The notes beneath the pieces were generated by a model. The model saw nothing but the letters and a program-made list of their open reading frames with translations. It did not search any database and was not told the origin of the DNA. Made by a program: the position numbers and the translations under genes. From Leptospira sp. (GTDB lineage Bacteria > Spirochaetota > Leptospiria > Leptospirales > Leptospiraceae): a stretch of DNA of 64,000 bases. Of this stretch, positions 18,172 through 27,015 are shown in pieces (position 1 is the first letter of the stretch; each line of letters starts with the position of its first letter). Where the stretch lies: NCBI GenBank assembly GCA_002786225.1, contig PEQN01000010.1, positions 1 to 64,000 on the forward strand, written 5' to 3'.

Positions 18172-20181
18172 TTACTTTACAGAAGTATGGATGATATTGT
18201 ACTGGGTAAGACAGTATTCTTTGGAAGGATGTTCCACACGAGAGTGAATTTCCAACTTTGTTTTTAATTTGTCTGATCTTGTTCGGATTTTTTCTTGAAG
18301 GAATGGATCCTCACAAATCGGAGAAATTGCTACAAGGCTATCGAAGTCATCCCAGGTTTTCATATTGTATTTGTGATCATTTCGGATTATAAAATTTTTA
18401 TAGCGACTCATTCGAATAAGAACATCAATTTCGGAAGCAAGTAGTCTACCTTCCTTATCAAAATGAATATCTTCATGAAATCCATTTACCAAAATTAAAT
18501 TCTGGTCTAAAGGAAGTTGAGCACTAATCCATCTAGCTGGCTCAAAGATATTCGCATCTTCTCCTCTGAGACAATAGTATCTTGTATCACTGTAGGACTT
18601 TGTCCAAAAGCCTCTATCATTCGCAAATAGACCTACACTGACTAGAAATGCAATGGCTGCTATGACCTGCCAGGCTCTTTGTAAATAATTGCTTTTATTG
18701 AAAATAGACTCCTGCATAGGTCTTATGATCCAAAGACTTGTTAGCAAAGACAAACAAGGTATAAATTGCAAAACGTATCTTTGTTGCTTGTTGGAGGTGG
18801 TAATTTCTAAAATGAATATTTGAAAAAAAAGAATTAGCGTCAAACCAATTAAAGGATCTTTGAATATTCTAAATGGGCCAATTTCCAAGTCCTTTAAGCG
18901 ACTAGATAAATTTTTAGACCAAGATAAATCTGATTCAGATATATTTCTTGGCTCTTGCATTCTAAAAGATTCTTGAGATTTTTTTGAAATAAATTGTTGC
19001 CTGAACCAAAATAAAACAGAAATTACAGCAAAGAATATCATAATTCGAATCGCCCAAGGACTATCAAAAACTGCCTGAGGTAGGAATATATCACCTGATG
19101 GAGAAGCTATCAAACTATAAAAAAAGCTTTTTGTGAATTTGTTTACAATATTAGATGCACCTATAAGGCTAGTTACTCGGTCAGGGTTCAAATAAATCCA
19201 AAATAGGGATGGCATTATTCCTAATATATAAATCGCTCTAAGACTCGATGGAATAATTTTTCTTAATGCAAGCTTTTGTTTCCAAAGAAAATAATTGAAA
19301 TCCAAAAAGAGTGGTAGTGTAAGATAATAATACATCAATTTATAAATGCGTAGGTTGGCATCAATAAGACCCAATTTCTTGGCAAAAGGTAAACCTAATA
19401 AACCAACTAGAATAAGTATTAGAAAGAATCTACGAATTCCTTTGTAGTGACTTACTAAGGCATGCTCAACTAGGCGAAATATTCCATTAGGCGACCTAAG
19501 GCTTTCCACTATAGTAAGTGCTATAAAAAGCATGAGACCGTAGGGGTATTTTGTGAAAAAGAAAAATAAAAGAGAAATTCCTAAACCCCATTTTAACCTA
19601 GATGTGATTTCTCCCTTACACAAATAAATTTGGTAGAGATAATAAAAACACCAAATGGAAGCAAACATAGCTTGGGTCTCAAGCATAGAAGACAAACTAT
19701 AAGCAGGAACTTCGAATGTATGAATCAAGAATCCTAGGCTCACCAAAGTAATCAAGCCTGCATATAGAAGATTCTTTGTGATAGAATAGGATACGATTGC
19801 TATTGATAGAAAGGTAAGTGCTAAAAACACAAGACCGAGGAAAGAGTCTTCTAATATGACAGAGTAGCCTGTAGGAATGTAAAGAAGCATCAAGGTAATA
19901 AAAGAACGAAGAGGGGGCCAAGTTGGTGCTTCAAAAAACGGTAGGATGGCAGAGTACCATCTGCCCAAATGAAAATCAGAATATTGGTCCAATACCGTCA
20001 CTAACCTAATATTCTCGTCCCAACTCATGACATCTTGGTTGGGGCAATTTTCTAAAAAGTACGACCAAGCTATATCGAAAAAATAATAGGAGCTAATAAA
20101 TGCTAAGGCAAGGAGCATAGACCCAAGAAAGAAATCTAAAGACTTTGATGACAGGTAAGATTTTTCAAATATATTTTTCAT
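18172..20181 (-). CDS. GT39-like membrane glycosyltransferase
   Basis: 669 aa with many transmembrane helices spread over residues 10-510. After the first helix comes DVMSWDENIRLV in the first periplasmic loop, corresponding to the D/E-rich catalytic loop of GT-C enzymes of the ArnT/PMT (GT39) type, and APTWPPLRSF follows. The C-terminal ~150 residues form a soluble domain. Such enzymes transfer sugars from polyprenyl-phosphate donors to lipid A or proteins on the periplasmic side; the acceptor here is unknown. It heads a two-gene minus-strand unit with the COG3014-like lipoprotein and is divergent from the small lipoproteins at 20238. Confidence 0.75.
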   Translation of the reverse strand: MKNIFEKSYLSSKSLDFFLGSMLLALAFISSYYFFDIAWSYFLENCPNQDVMSWDENIRLVTVLDQYSDFHLGRWYSAILPFFEAPTWPPLRSFITLMLLYIPTGYSVILEDSFLGLVFLALTFLSIAIVSYSITKNLLYAGLITLVSLGFLIHTFEVPAYSLSSMLETQAMFASIWCFYYLYQIYLCKGEITSRLKWGLGISLLFFFFTKYPYGLMLFIALTIVESLRSPNGIFRLVEHALVSHYKGIRRFFLILILVGLLGLPFAKKLGLIDANLRIYKLMYYYLTLPLFLDFNYFLWKQKLALRKIIPSSLRAIYILGIMPSLFWIYLNPDRVTSLIGASNIVNKFTKSFFYSLIASPSGDIFLPQAVFDSPWAIRIMIFFAVISVLFWFRQQFISKKSQESFRMQEPRNISESDLSWSKNLSSRLKDLEIGPFRIFKDPLIGLTLILFFQIFILEITTSNKQQRYVLQFIPCLSLLTSLWIIRPMQESIFNKSNYLQRAWQVIAAIAFLVSVGLFANDRGFWTKSYSDTRYYCLRGEDANIFEPARWISAQLPLDQNLILVNGFHEDIHFDKEGRLLASEIDVLIRMSRYKNFIIRNDHKYNMKTWDDFDSLVAISPICEDPFLQEKIRTRSDKLKTKLEIHSRVEHPSKEYCLTQYNIIHTSVK

Positions 20182-20237
20182 TGACCTAAACTTTTATAAA
20201 CGTTTTTTGGAGGGATACTGTAGGAATCTTTCACGAT

Positions 20238-20591
20238 ATGAAAAATTTATTTACCCTGTTTTTCTTGGCTAGCCTTTTAACACATTGTGCAAGTGCGAAC
20301 GCAGGAATTGCAACAAGCAACATTCCCATTACTGACCAACAATACACTATCATCGGACCCATTGAGAAATCGGATTATTGGTTTACCTTTGATATTGCGA
20401 TTATCGGTTTCCCTCTTACTAAGCCACCAATGGATCAATTGGTAAAAGCCTGCCTTCAGGAATCTGGTGCAGATGCTCTTATTAATATCCAATATTGGAA
20501 TGATAAAAGCATAATTTTTTTTGTGACTCTGAACAGAATTGGACTTAGAGCAGAAGCTATTAAATTTCAAAATGATCCTAAGAAAAAATGA
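20238..20591 (+). CDS. Small TRL-like lipoprotein
   Basis: 117 aa with lipobox LLTHC. The mature part has the plan of short TRL-type lipoproteins: YTIIGPIEKSDYW, a hydrophobic strand (FDIAIIGFPLTKPPMDQLVK), then 'SGADALINIQYWNDKSIIFF'. The next gene at 20641 shares this plan (ITSPLDIEYAMSQAVQ ... SLIDIHYWHETHVFF), so the two are paralogues. Function unknown. Confidence 0.75.
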   Translation: MKNLFTLFFLASLLTHCASANAGIATSNIPITDQQYTIIGPIEKSDYWFTFDIAIIGFPLTKPPMDQLVKACLQESGADALINIQYWNDKSIIFFVTLNRIGLRAEAIKFQNDPKKK

Positions 20592-20640
20592 AATAAATTG
20601 TTTATCAACAGAATGGAGCCAAAGAATTTTCTTTAAGCTC

Positions 20641-21060
20641 ATGCCAAAAAAGAGAGTCATCTTCTGTGCTTTTTTATCCACCTGTATACTCAGCCAATGT
20701 GCAGGAGCTGTTTTAGAGAAAGGAGGTCATACTCGGAATTCTCATTTAACACAACAAGCTACTATTATTCGTAATTCCCAATATAAAATTCTAGAAACCT
20801 CCTCAGGTGAATCATCGACACTGTTTTTGTTTGGTCTCTTTCCTGTCACTAGTCCTTTGGATATAGAATATGCGATGAGCCAAGCCGTTCAAAAAATACC
20901 AGGTGGTCAATCACTGATAGATATACACTATTGGCATGAGACTCATGTATTTTTTCCGTTAGGTACAGTTTCTGTATTAACTGTCGAGGGTAAGGTGATC
21001 AGTTATGAATCAGACATAAGTGAGTTAGATAAATCTCTTAAGAAAGTTCCGCCAAGATAA
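20641..21060 (+). CDS. Small TRL-like lipoprotein, paralogue
   Basis: 139 aa from the ATG at 20641 (MPKKRVIFCAFLSTCILSQC, a signal peptide with lipobox LSQC). The open frame extends 102 bases upstream but that part overlaps the previous gene and would hide the signal peptide. It is a divergent paralogue of the lipoprotein at 20238, sharing the 'SPLDIxxAMxQA...SLIDIxYWxE' core. Followed by a clear terminator at 21107-21145. Confidence 0.75.
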   Translation: MPKKRVIFCAFLSTCILSQCAGAVLEKGGHTRNSHLTQQATIIRNSQYKILETSSGESSTLFLFGLFPVTSPLDIEYAMSQAVQKIPGGQSLIDIHYWHETHVFFPLGTVSVLTVEGKVISYESDISELDKSLKKVPPR

Positions 21061-21106
21061 ATCTATCTCTGAAAATCATTTTCTCTAAAATAATATGGAA
21101 TTGATA

Positions 21107-21145
21107 ACTAGACTCAAGTCTAGTCATTGCTTGAGACTTTTTCTT
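21107..21145 (+). terminator. Terminator after the TRL-like pair
   Basis: CTCAAG (21113-21118) pairs with CTTGAG (21130-21135), followed by ACTTTTTCTT. An overlapping perfect dyad ACTAGACT/AGTCTAGT covers 21107-21124. Stem plus T-tract fits Rho-independent termination of the transcript ending at 21060. Confidence 0.5.
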
Positions 21146-21280
21146 AATTTTTATTTCAATCTTATCTAAATCCAAAATATTCAAATTAGCCTTGGTATTG
21201 TGAATTTTTACAAATGCAAGAGAGCTTTAAAAGGCTTGGATTCATGATTTATTTAAGAAAAATGGTATTTAGAGGGTATT

Positions 21281-21910
21281 ATGCAGACTTACGTAGATTT
21301 AGGTGAGACATTAATTTTCGTCATTATGGGTTTCGCAAGTGTTCTTGCTCTTGCAGTTTTTGTAGAAAGATTGATAGTATATCGAAGAACGATATCAGAA
21401 AAATCAGAACATTTTTTGCAAAATTTAACCATCTCTCTTCGCAAAAAAGATATCTCTGAAATCAAAGAGCTAGTCTCTCAATCAGAAGATACTGTTTACT
21501 CAAGATTTACATCCTTTACTATGGAACGCCTAGAAGAAAATCCAAGTGGCATTCCTGTTCTTATGGAAGGAAAAATCATTTCTGAAAAAATCGAACTCGA
21601 AAAACGACTCCCTATTTTAAATACCTTAGGTAATAATGCTCCCTTTATTGGTCTCTTGGGAACAGTTCTTGGAGTGATCAAAGCATTTTATAATTTAGGA
21701 ACTCTAGGAAATACGGGAGCTGAAGTTGTTATGCGATCCATATCTACTGCTCTACTCGCAACTGCCGCAGGACTTGCAATTGCTATCCCTGTGGTTATGA
21801 TCAATAACTTCTTCTCTAGAAAAATGAAAGTGATTCTAGCAAATCTAGAAATACTCAGCAGAGAATTTACAGGAAATTTCCTTAGTGGCTCAAAGAAGCA
21901 AAACCACTAA
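21281..21910 (+). CDS. exbB: ExbB/TolQ proton-channel protein
   Basis: 209 aa. Three transmembrane helices: residues about 8-28, then the paired helices after LPILNTLGNNAPFIGLLGTVLG and in SISTALLATAAGLAIAIPVV. These are the conserved MotA/TolQ/ExbB family helices. With ExbD it forms the motor that uses proton motive force to energise TonB. It is the first gene of a tight four-gene operon (exbB, exbD, tonB-like, papain-fold protein) with gaps of 19, 2 and 1 bases. Upstream AGAGGGTATT is a weak ribosome site. Confidence 0.92.
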   Translation: MQTYVDLGETLIFVIMGFASVLALAVFVERLIVYRRTISEKSEHFLQNLTISLRKKDISEIKELVSQSEDTVYSRFTSFTMERLEENPSGIPVLMEGKIISEKIELEKRLPILNTLGNNAPFIGLLGTVLGVIKAFYNLGTLGNTGAEVVMRSISTALLATAAGLAIAIPVVMINNFFSRKMKVILANLEILSREFTGNFLSGSKKQNH

Positions 21911-21929
21911 ACTATAGGAGAAACTAGAT

Positions 21930-22331
21930 ATGGCAGTTCAAAGTGGCGGCGATGATGAGGAAATTGGAAATATAAATATTACTCCCATGGTGGATGTAAT
22001 TTTAGTATTACTTGTAATTTTTATGGTTACTGCAAATTTCCTTAAGAAAGAATCCATCAATATCAATCTACCTAAGGTTGCAGCTGCAGATCCTAATATT
22101 GCAGAATCCAAGCAGATAGCCTTAACAAAAGATGGCAAGATCCTTTTTGAAGGGAATGAAACAAGTTTAGAAGGAATGATACGGATACTAGAAAGAGATG
22201 CTAAGCTACAACCAAATATGCGTTTGACTATATCCGCAGATGAGAAGCTTCCTTATGGGCGAGTAACAGAAATTATGGGACAGGTTCGTAAGGCTGGTGT
22301 GACTCGAATCGCACTTTCTGTTAAGAAGTAA
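21930..22331 (+). CDS. exbD: ExbD biopolymer transport protein
   Basis: 133 aa. One transmembrane helix near the N-terminus with the essential Asp in TPMVDVILVLLVIFMVTA, then a periplasmic domain (AADPNIAESKQIALTKDGKI, SADEKLPYGRVTEIMGQVRK). This is the standard ExbD/TolR plan. The Asp is the proton-carrying residue of the family. AGGAG-type ribosome site (TATAGGAGAAACTAG) before the ATG. Confidence 0.93.
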   Translation: MAVQSGGDDEEIGNINITPMVDVILVLLVIFMVTANFLKKESININLPKVAAADPNIAESKQIALTKDGKILFEGNETSLEGMIRILERDAKLQPNMRLTISADEKLPYGRVTEIMGQVRKAGVTRIALSVKK

Positions 22332-22333
22332 TT

Positions 22334-22978
22334 ATGAAGCAAATTGATTGGCAAGAAATCAAAACTAAGATCAAAATTTTTGGTGTATTTCGGTTTTGTC
22401 TATTGGCTTCTATTTTTCTTCATGGCTCTGTCGTCTTAGGATACTATATTGCTACCTATGTTGCACCTGTAGATTCTGAAGAGTATGAAATGTCAGAACT
22501 TGATGTTGATTTTGAAGAAATACCTCCCGAACTCATTGGTGGAACATCTAGCCCGGCTCCTGTTGAAAAGTCGGAATGGGTAGAAGGATCAAACAAAGAC
22601 CAATCTAAAGAAGCTCCTGATGATTCTGATATCAACCCCAATGCCTTGAATGGAAATGGAACTGACAAGGATGGATTTTTATTTTCTTGGGCAGGAGATA
22701 GACCTCCCACTTTTATTATTGATTTTGATTTAACTGATTATTTTCCTGCTTCTGCTAAGGCTGCAGGGATAACCAATAAAATGGTTACAGTGATGGTTCA
22801 AGTAAATGAAAAAGGTGAACTTATCAGTGCAAAAATTGTATCTGGCAAGGCTGGGTATGGTTTTGATGAAGCTGCTATTCAAATTGTGAAACGTGCTCGC
22901 TTTGCCCCTGGCTATGTGGATGGGCGACCAACGAAAATGGCACATAGACTTCCGATAAATTTTACTTTGGAGGATTGA
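22334..22978 (+). CDS. TonB-like energy transducer
   Basis: 214 aa. One N-terminal transmembrane helix (about residues 20-42), a flexible acidic middle (SELDVDFEEIPPELIGGTSS, SKEAPDDSDINPNALNGNGT) instead of the usual Pro-Lys-rich spacer, and a C-terminal TonB domain: YFPASAKAAGITNKMVTVMV, ISAKIVSGKAGYGFDEAAIQ, RARFAPGYVDGRPTKMA. It would span the periplasm and transmit ExbBD energy to an outer-membrane receptor; no receptor gene is nearby. The short spacer is a mild oddity. It lies two bases after exbD. Confidence 0.88.
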   Translation: MKQIDWQEIKTKIKIFGVFRFCLLASIFLHGSVVLGYYIATYVAPVDSEEYEMSELDVDFEEIPPELIGGTSSPAPVEKSEWVEGSNKDQSKEAPDDSDINPNALNGNGTDKDGFLFSWAGDRPPTFIIDFDLTDYFPASAKAAGITNKMVTVMVQVNEKGELISAKIVSGKAGYGFDEAAIQIVKRARFAPGYVDGRPTKMAHRLPINFTLED

Positions 22979-22979
22979 T

Positions 22980-25364
22980 ATGCGATTTTTCAAATCGAAA
23001 CATCTCGCTATGTTTCTACTTGTTGTATTGTATTCTTCTCTTCGGCATCAGTCATCCTTAATAGGTTCCGAAGACCCAGTTTCCTTCAATGGTTTCAGAG
23101 TAGGCTTACTCCAAGATGAACCGAACCTTGCTAGTACTATACAAGAAGCACCTTCTTTAAAATATTCTGCCCTACCCAAAAAAATTGATCTAGCTTCCAA
23201 ACTCCCTATCCCTTACCCCCAAGGAAACCAAGCAAGCTCAGTAGGACTTGTGTTAGGCTATTTGATGAAATCTTACTATGAAAATTTAAAACTGGATCAA
23301 CCAAAAGATTTAAATAAAATTTCAGTATCCAACCAAGAGAAGTCTTCCCATTTCTATTCGCCTTCTTTTGTGTATAACTCAATCAATCATGGAAAAGACC
23401 TAGGAGGCTCTATCTTAGATGGATTGATTCTACTTGCAGCTAAGGGGATTCCTACTTGGGAAGAAATGCCCTATTCACCAGAAGATTATAGAAGCCAAAA
23501 AGATGGAACCTCCTTAAACGCCTACTCACATAGAATCAATGATTTTCGAAAAATTCCTCAATCAGATATTGTAAAAATAAAATCCTACATAGCAGCTAAC
23601 AACCCATTGGTTGCATCTATGCTTTTTTTTGAAAATTTCACTCAATACAAAAAAGGTGAGATTCTGAACCAAGAAAAGGGAAAGTTTTTAGGTGCCCAAG
23701 CGATTGCCATCATTGGTTATGATGATACCAAAAAGGCATTTAAAGTTTGGAATTCTTGGGGTCCGAGCTGGGGTGAGAATGGCTATGCCTGGATAAGTTA
23801 TTCCCTTTTTCAGAAACTAGGATCCAGTGTGTATTGGATGGATGATCCAGCTAATTTAGTTGATCCTATGGATCTGGCTCTTGCCTATCCAAACCACATA
23901 CATGCAACTAGAGGGAATTACCCTGATAAAGTGCGTATTTCTTGGGATAATGTAAAAAATGCAATAGGCTATGAAATTTTTCGCAAAAGACCATCTGAAA
24001 CTAAATATACCTTAGTTGGTCTTGCGATAGATAATGCATTTGAGGACATGGGTGTGCAACAAGATATTACTTATCAATATAGTGTTGCCTCAGTTTTCTC
24101 AGACCAAAGTTCATCACAAAATCCTGATCCGACCGAAGGATATTCATCTAAGTCAAAAGTTCCTATCACATCTATGGAAATAACTGGACTAACAGCAAGT
24201 CAAGGAAGATTCGCAGATAAGATCCTAATTAGATGGGACCCAATCCCTGGAATAAGAAACTACCATTTGTATAAATACAATATATACTCCAAAGAATTTC
24301 GCTTATTATCAAAAACAACTAAACCAGAATTTATAGATAGAAAAGCACAAAGGAATGGAAATTTTGAGTTCTACCGAGTTTCTGTGGCAGGGAGTTTTGC
24401 AACAAGTTTCATTTCACAATCTAGCTTTGGTTTTACGACATCAAGAGGGATTTCACTTCCGCCTCCTGAGTTGGTTTATGCTACCCAGGGTGAATATACA
24501 GATAAAATCAACATAACCTGGGAAGAAGTGCAAGGTGCTGTGGATTACAAAGTATATCGCTACACCAAGGAAAGCAATTTCTGGGAAGAACTCGGTCAAA
24601 CGGCTAACCATATATTTGATGATACAGAACCAAAGTCATCTAACCACTACTATGCTGTCTCTTCTTTAAATAAGTTAGGAACCTGGAGCAGAGCCTCTCT
24701 TCCTGTTTATGGATTTATTTCCACACAATCGATGAGATCTTCTAGTTTAAACCCACCCCAAGAATTAAGTATATTTGAAATTAGGCAAAAGACGACTAAA
24801 GAAAATCTACTGAGACTTAGTTGGAAACCAGTCCAGGATGCAAAAGAATATAGAATTTATTCCAAAATTGTGGGAGGCAATTGGACAGTTATAGGAACTT
24901 CCAAATCAAATTACTTTCAATTCCCTACTCAACCCGCTTCCAAATTTCATCTTTATTCAGTAAGCTCAGTGAATGATTTGGATCTGGAAGGTTTTAAGAG
25001 CAAATCTCTTTCTTATGGTTGGCATCCTATTACAAGAGATGAGTCAACGATACGATCCTTTGGCAGTGATTCCAAATTAGAAAATTTCAAAGGACCTTGG
25101 ACATCTATGTACTGGGATGGTAAGGCTTCTGTTACACCTGTTCGTTTGAAAATTGAATCTAAGGATGATTTAAACCAAACCTATTCAATAGAATTGAACA
25201 ATAAGGTTATTTATGAAGGTGATTATTTACAGGAAAATAAAATAGTCGATCCCCAAGGTAGCTTCAAACTGGAACTCTCTGCTTCATCAGATGCATTATA
25301 TTTGGAAATAAAAGATAAAAAAATTCTCAAAGAAAATACTACCCTATCTTTTCTTAGAGAGTAA
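22980..25364 (+). CDS. Papain-fold pseudo-peptidase with four fibronectin-III domains
   Basis: 794 aa, secreted (hydrophobic N-terminus, about residues 9-20). Residues 70-290 have the C1 papain fold: PIPYPQGNQASSVGLVLGYL aligns with the active-site helix, but the catalytic Cys position (87) is Ser; LGAQAIAIIGYDD aligns with GGHAVxIVGYDD, but the catalytic His position (240) is Gln. Gln81 and the NSWGPSWGENGYAWI block with Asn258 are kept. Four fibronectin-III-like repeats follow from about 300 (each 'DKIxIxWxxVxGAxxYxIYR'), and a C-terminal beta domain. It is predicted to be catalytically dead and perhaps a binding protein. It starts one base after tonB, so it belongs to the Ton operon. Confidence 0.85.
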   Translation: MRFFKSKHLAMFLLVVLYSSLRHQSSLIGSEDPVSFNGFRVGLLQDEPNLASTIQEAPSLKYSALPKKIDLASKLPIPYPQGNQASSVGLVLGYLMKSYYENLKLDQPKDLNKISVSNQEKSSHFYSPSFVYNSINHGKDLGGSILDGLILLAAKGIPTWEEMPYSPEDYRSQKDGTSLNAYSHRINDFRKIPQSDIVKIKSYIAANNPLVASMLFFENFTQYKKGEILNQEKGKFLGAQAIAIIGYDDTKKAFKVWNSWGPSWGENGYAWISYSLFQKLGSSVYWMDDPANLVDPMDLALAYPNHIHATRGNYPDKVRISWDNVKNAIGYEIFRKRPSETKYTLVGLAIDNAFEDMGVQQDITYQYSVASVFSDQSSSQNPDPTEGYSSKSKVPITSMEITGLTASQGRFADKILIRWDPIPGIRNYHLYKYNIYSKEFRLLSKTTKPEFIDRKAQRNGNFEFYRVSVAGSFATSFISQSSFGFTTSRGISLPPPELVYATQGEYTDKINITWEEVQGAVDYKVYRYTKESNFWEELGQTANHIFDDTEPKSSNHYYAVSSLNKLGTWSRASLPVYGFISTQSMRSSSLNPPQELSIFEIRQKTTKENLLRLSWKPVQDAKEYRIYSKIVGGNWTVIGTSKSNYFQFPTQPASKFHLYSVSSVNDLDLEGFKSKSLSYGWHPITRDESTIRSFGSDSKLENFKGPWTSMYWDGKASVTPVRLKIESKDDLNQTYSIELNNKVIYEGDYLQENKIVDPQGSFKLELSASSDALYLEIKDKKILKENTTLSFLRE

Positions 25365-25431
25365 TACTATGTTCTGATTTTTGTTTTAAAAAGGGTTCAA
25401 TTACCTCGCAAATAATAGATTGTGTTTACGT

Positions 25432-26940
25432 TTAAGAATACACAGCGACTTTATCAGTCATTCCTTTTAGGCTAAACTCTCCATGATAATTCACTGATCC
25501 CTTGTTAACTCCATTCAATTCATTATAAAATTCTCGACTCATAGCAATGGGAAGTTTCAATTCCTTTGTGAAAGATTCTAGACGAGAGGAAAGATTAACT
25601 GAATTACCAATTATGGTAAATTCCATGCGACTCTTTGACCCAATATTTCCTAAAGTAACTTCTCCAAAATGAAGTCCTATACCGATTTTTAAATTCCCAT
25701 CGGCAAATGGAATCGAATCTAATTCTTGAAGCATGTCTCTTGCTGCCATATAAGCTGAATCGGATGGATTCGGGATAGGAATAATTCCTCCAAAAATAGC
25801 TAGTATTCCATCGCCAATAAACTTGTTTATAATTCCATCATTTGCAACTATGCAAGTATTCATTTTGTCAAAGTATGTATTCAAAAATTGTACAACCTGT
25901 TCAGGTGGAAGCTTTTCAGAAAAAGATGTAAAATTTCTAATATCAGAAAACAAAATTGCAACTTTTTCTTTTTTACCACCTAACTCGGGAGGATGTTTCA
26001 AAAGATAATCTCGTATACGTCCATCAACCATCTTCCCAAATATTTCACGTATCGTTTCTTTCTCCAAAAGTTCGCGACTCATAGTATTCATAGTGTATTT
26101 AATCGTTCCCAATTCATCTTTGGAATCCACAAATATTGCTCCAGTAAAGTCACCAGTTCTAACATTATCAGTCAGGCTTTGGATTTCATTCAGTGGTCTA
26201 CGCAAAGATTGAACTAAGAAATAAGTGAGTATTGCACCAGAAATTATAAAAATAAAAACTAGTAAGAAAAAATATATAACATCTTCTTCTTTGCTAACAT
26301 TTCCAATACTTGCATTGAGTGCAAAGAAGATAACAAGCATAGGAAACATTACTGCTGAGAAAAAATAAAAACTAAATTTTCCAATTAATCCATCCTTCAA
26401 AAATTTAGAAAGATTGAAAATTTCGTCTTGTTCAAATACTAAAGGAAAAAGGAAAATTTTAAAATAATAATCACAAGCAAAATATGAGAGTGCGAAACTA
26501 TAAATCGAAACTAGAATTGATACTAACAAGAGCAATATTTGTGAACTTTCTGAAATAGGAATTTCATTGCTTACTAAAAAATACCTAGAAAGACTTATCC
26601 CTATAGCCCAACCTAAAGAACCAATAAAGGACCCTATGATAGGCATTCTCAGAGATAATCTCTTGATATAAATAGGAATCTTATGAATGGGAATTTCTCT
26701 CTTGATTGTTATCAAAATTGGTAAAAAGATAGCATACAATAACAATGTAGGGAGGATAAATGATGGTAGAATACTAATCTTCCAATTGAATTTATTGAAT
26801 TCTTGGAATAAATGAAGATCTTCTTCTTTGATTAAAATATAAGAGAGACAAGCATTCAAACCCACTGTAAATATATTTGCTAGTATTACAGAAATAAGAG
26901 GGATATTCGCCCGAAATAGTTTTTGTTGTAAATGATTCAA
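25432..26940 (-). CDS. Membrane class III adenylate/guanylate cyclase with HAMP
   Basis: 502 aa. TTG start at 26940 with AGGAG six bases upstream. About six hydrophobic helices in residues 10-260, a HAMP-like linker (QSLRRPLNEIQSLTDNVRTG), then a class III cyclase domain from about 325. Metal-binding Asp residues are seen in AILFSDIRNFTSFSE and KFIGDGILAIFGG; the transition-state Asn-x-x-x-Arg is in GNSVNLSSRLES. Lys in INKFIGD and the Thr in EFTIIGNSVN are the adenine-type positions, so cAMP is the likelier product. It is divergent from the gene at 27016. Confidence 0.9.
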   Translation of the reverse strand: MNHLQQKLFRANIPLISVILANIFTVGLNACLSYILIKEEDLHLFQEFNKFNWKISILPSFILPTLLLYAIFLPILITIKREIPIHKIPIYIKRLSLRMPIIGSFIGSLGWAIGISLSRYFLVSNEIPISESSQILLLLVSILVSIYSFALSYFACDYYFKIFLFPLVFEQDEIFNLSKFLKDGLIGKFSFYFFSAVMFPMLVIFFALNASIGNVSKEEDVIYFFLLVFIFIISGAILTYFLVQSLRRPLNEIQSLTDNVRTGDFTGAIFVDSKDELGTIKYTMNTMSRELLEKETIREIFGKMVDGRIRDYLLKHPPELGGKKEKVAILFSDIRNFTSFSEKLPPEQVVQFLNTYFDKMNTCIVANDGIINKFIGDGILAIFGGIIPIPNPSDSAYMAARDMLQELDSIPFADGNLKIGIGLHFGEVTLGNIGSKSRMEFTIIGNSVNLSSRLESFTKELKLPIAMSREFYNELNGVNKGSVNYHGEFSLKGMTDKVAVYS

Positions 26941-27015
26941 ACTTGACTCCTAAAACACCTATTATTAAGATCTATCTTTGTAAGAGCTTTTCTGCAAATA
27001 AGATTTCTTAACTTT

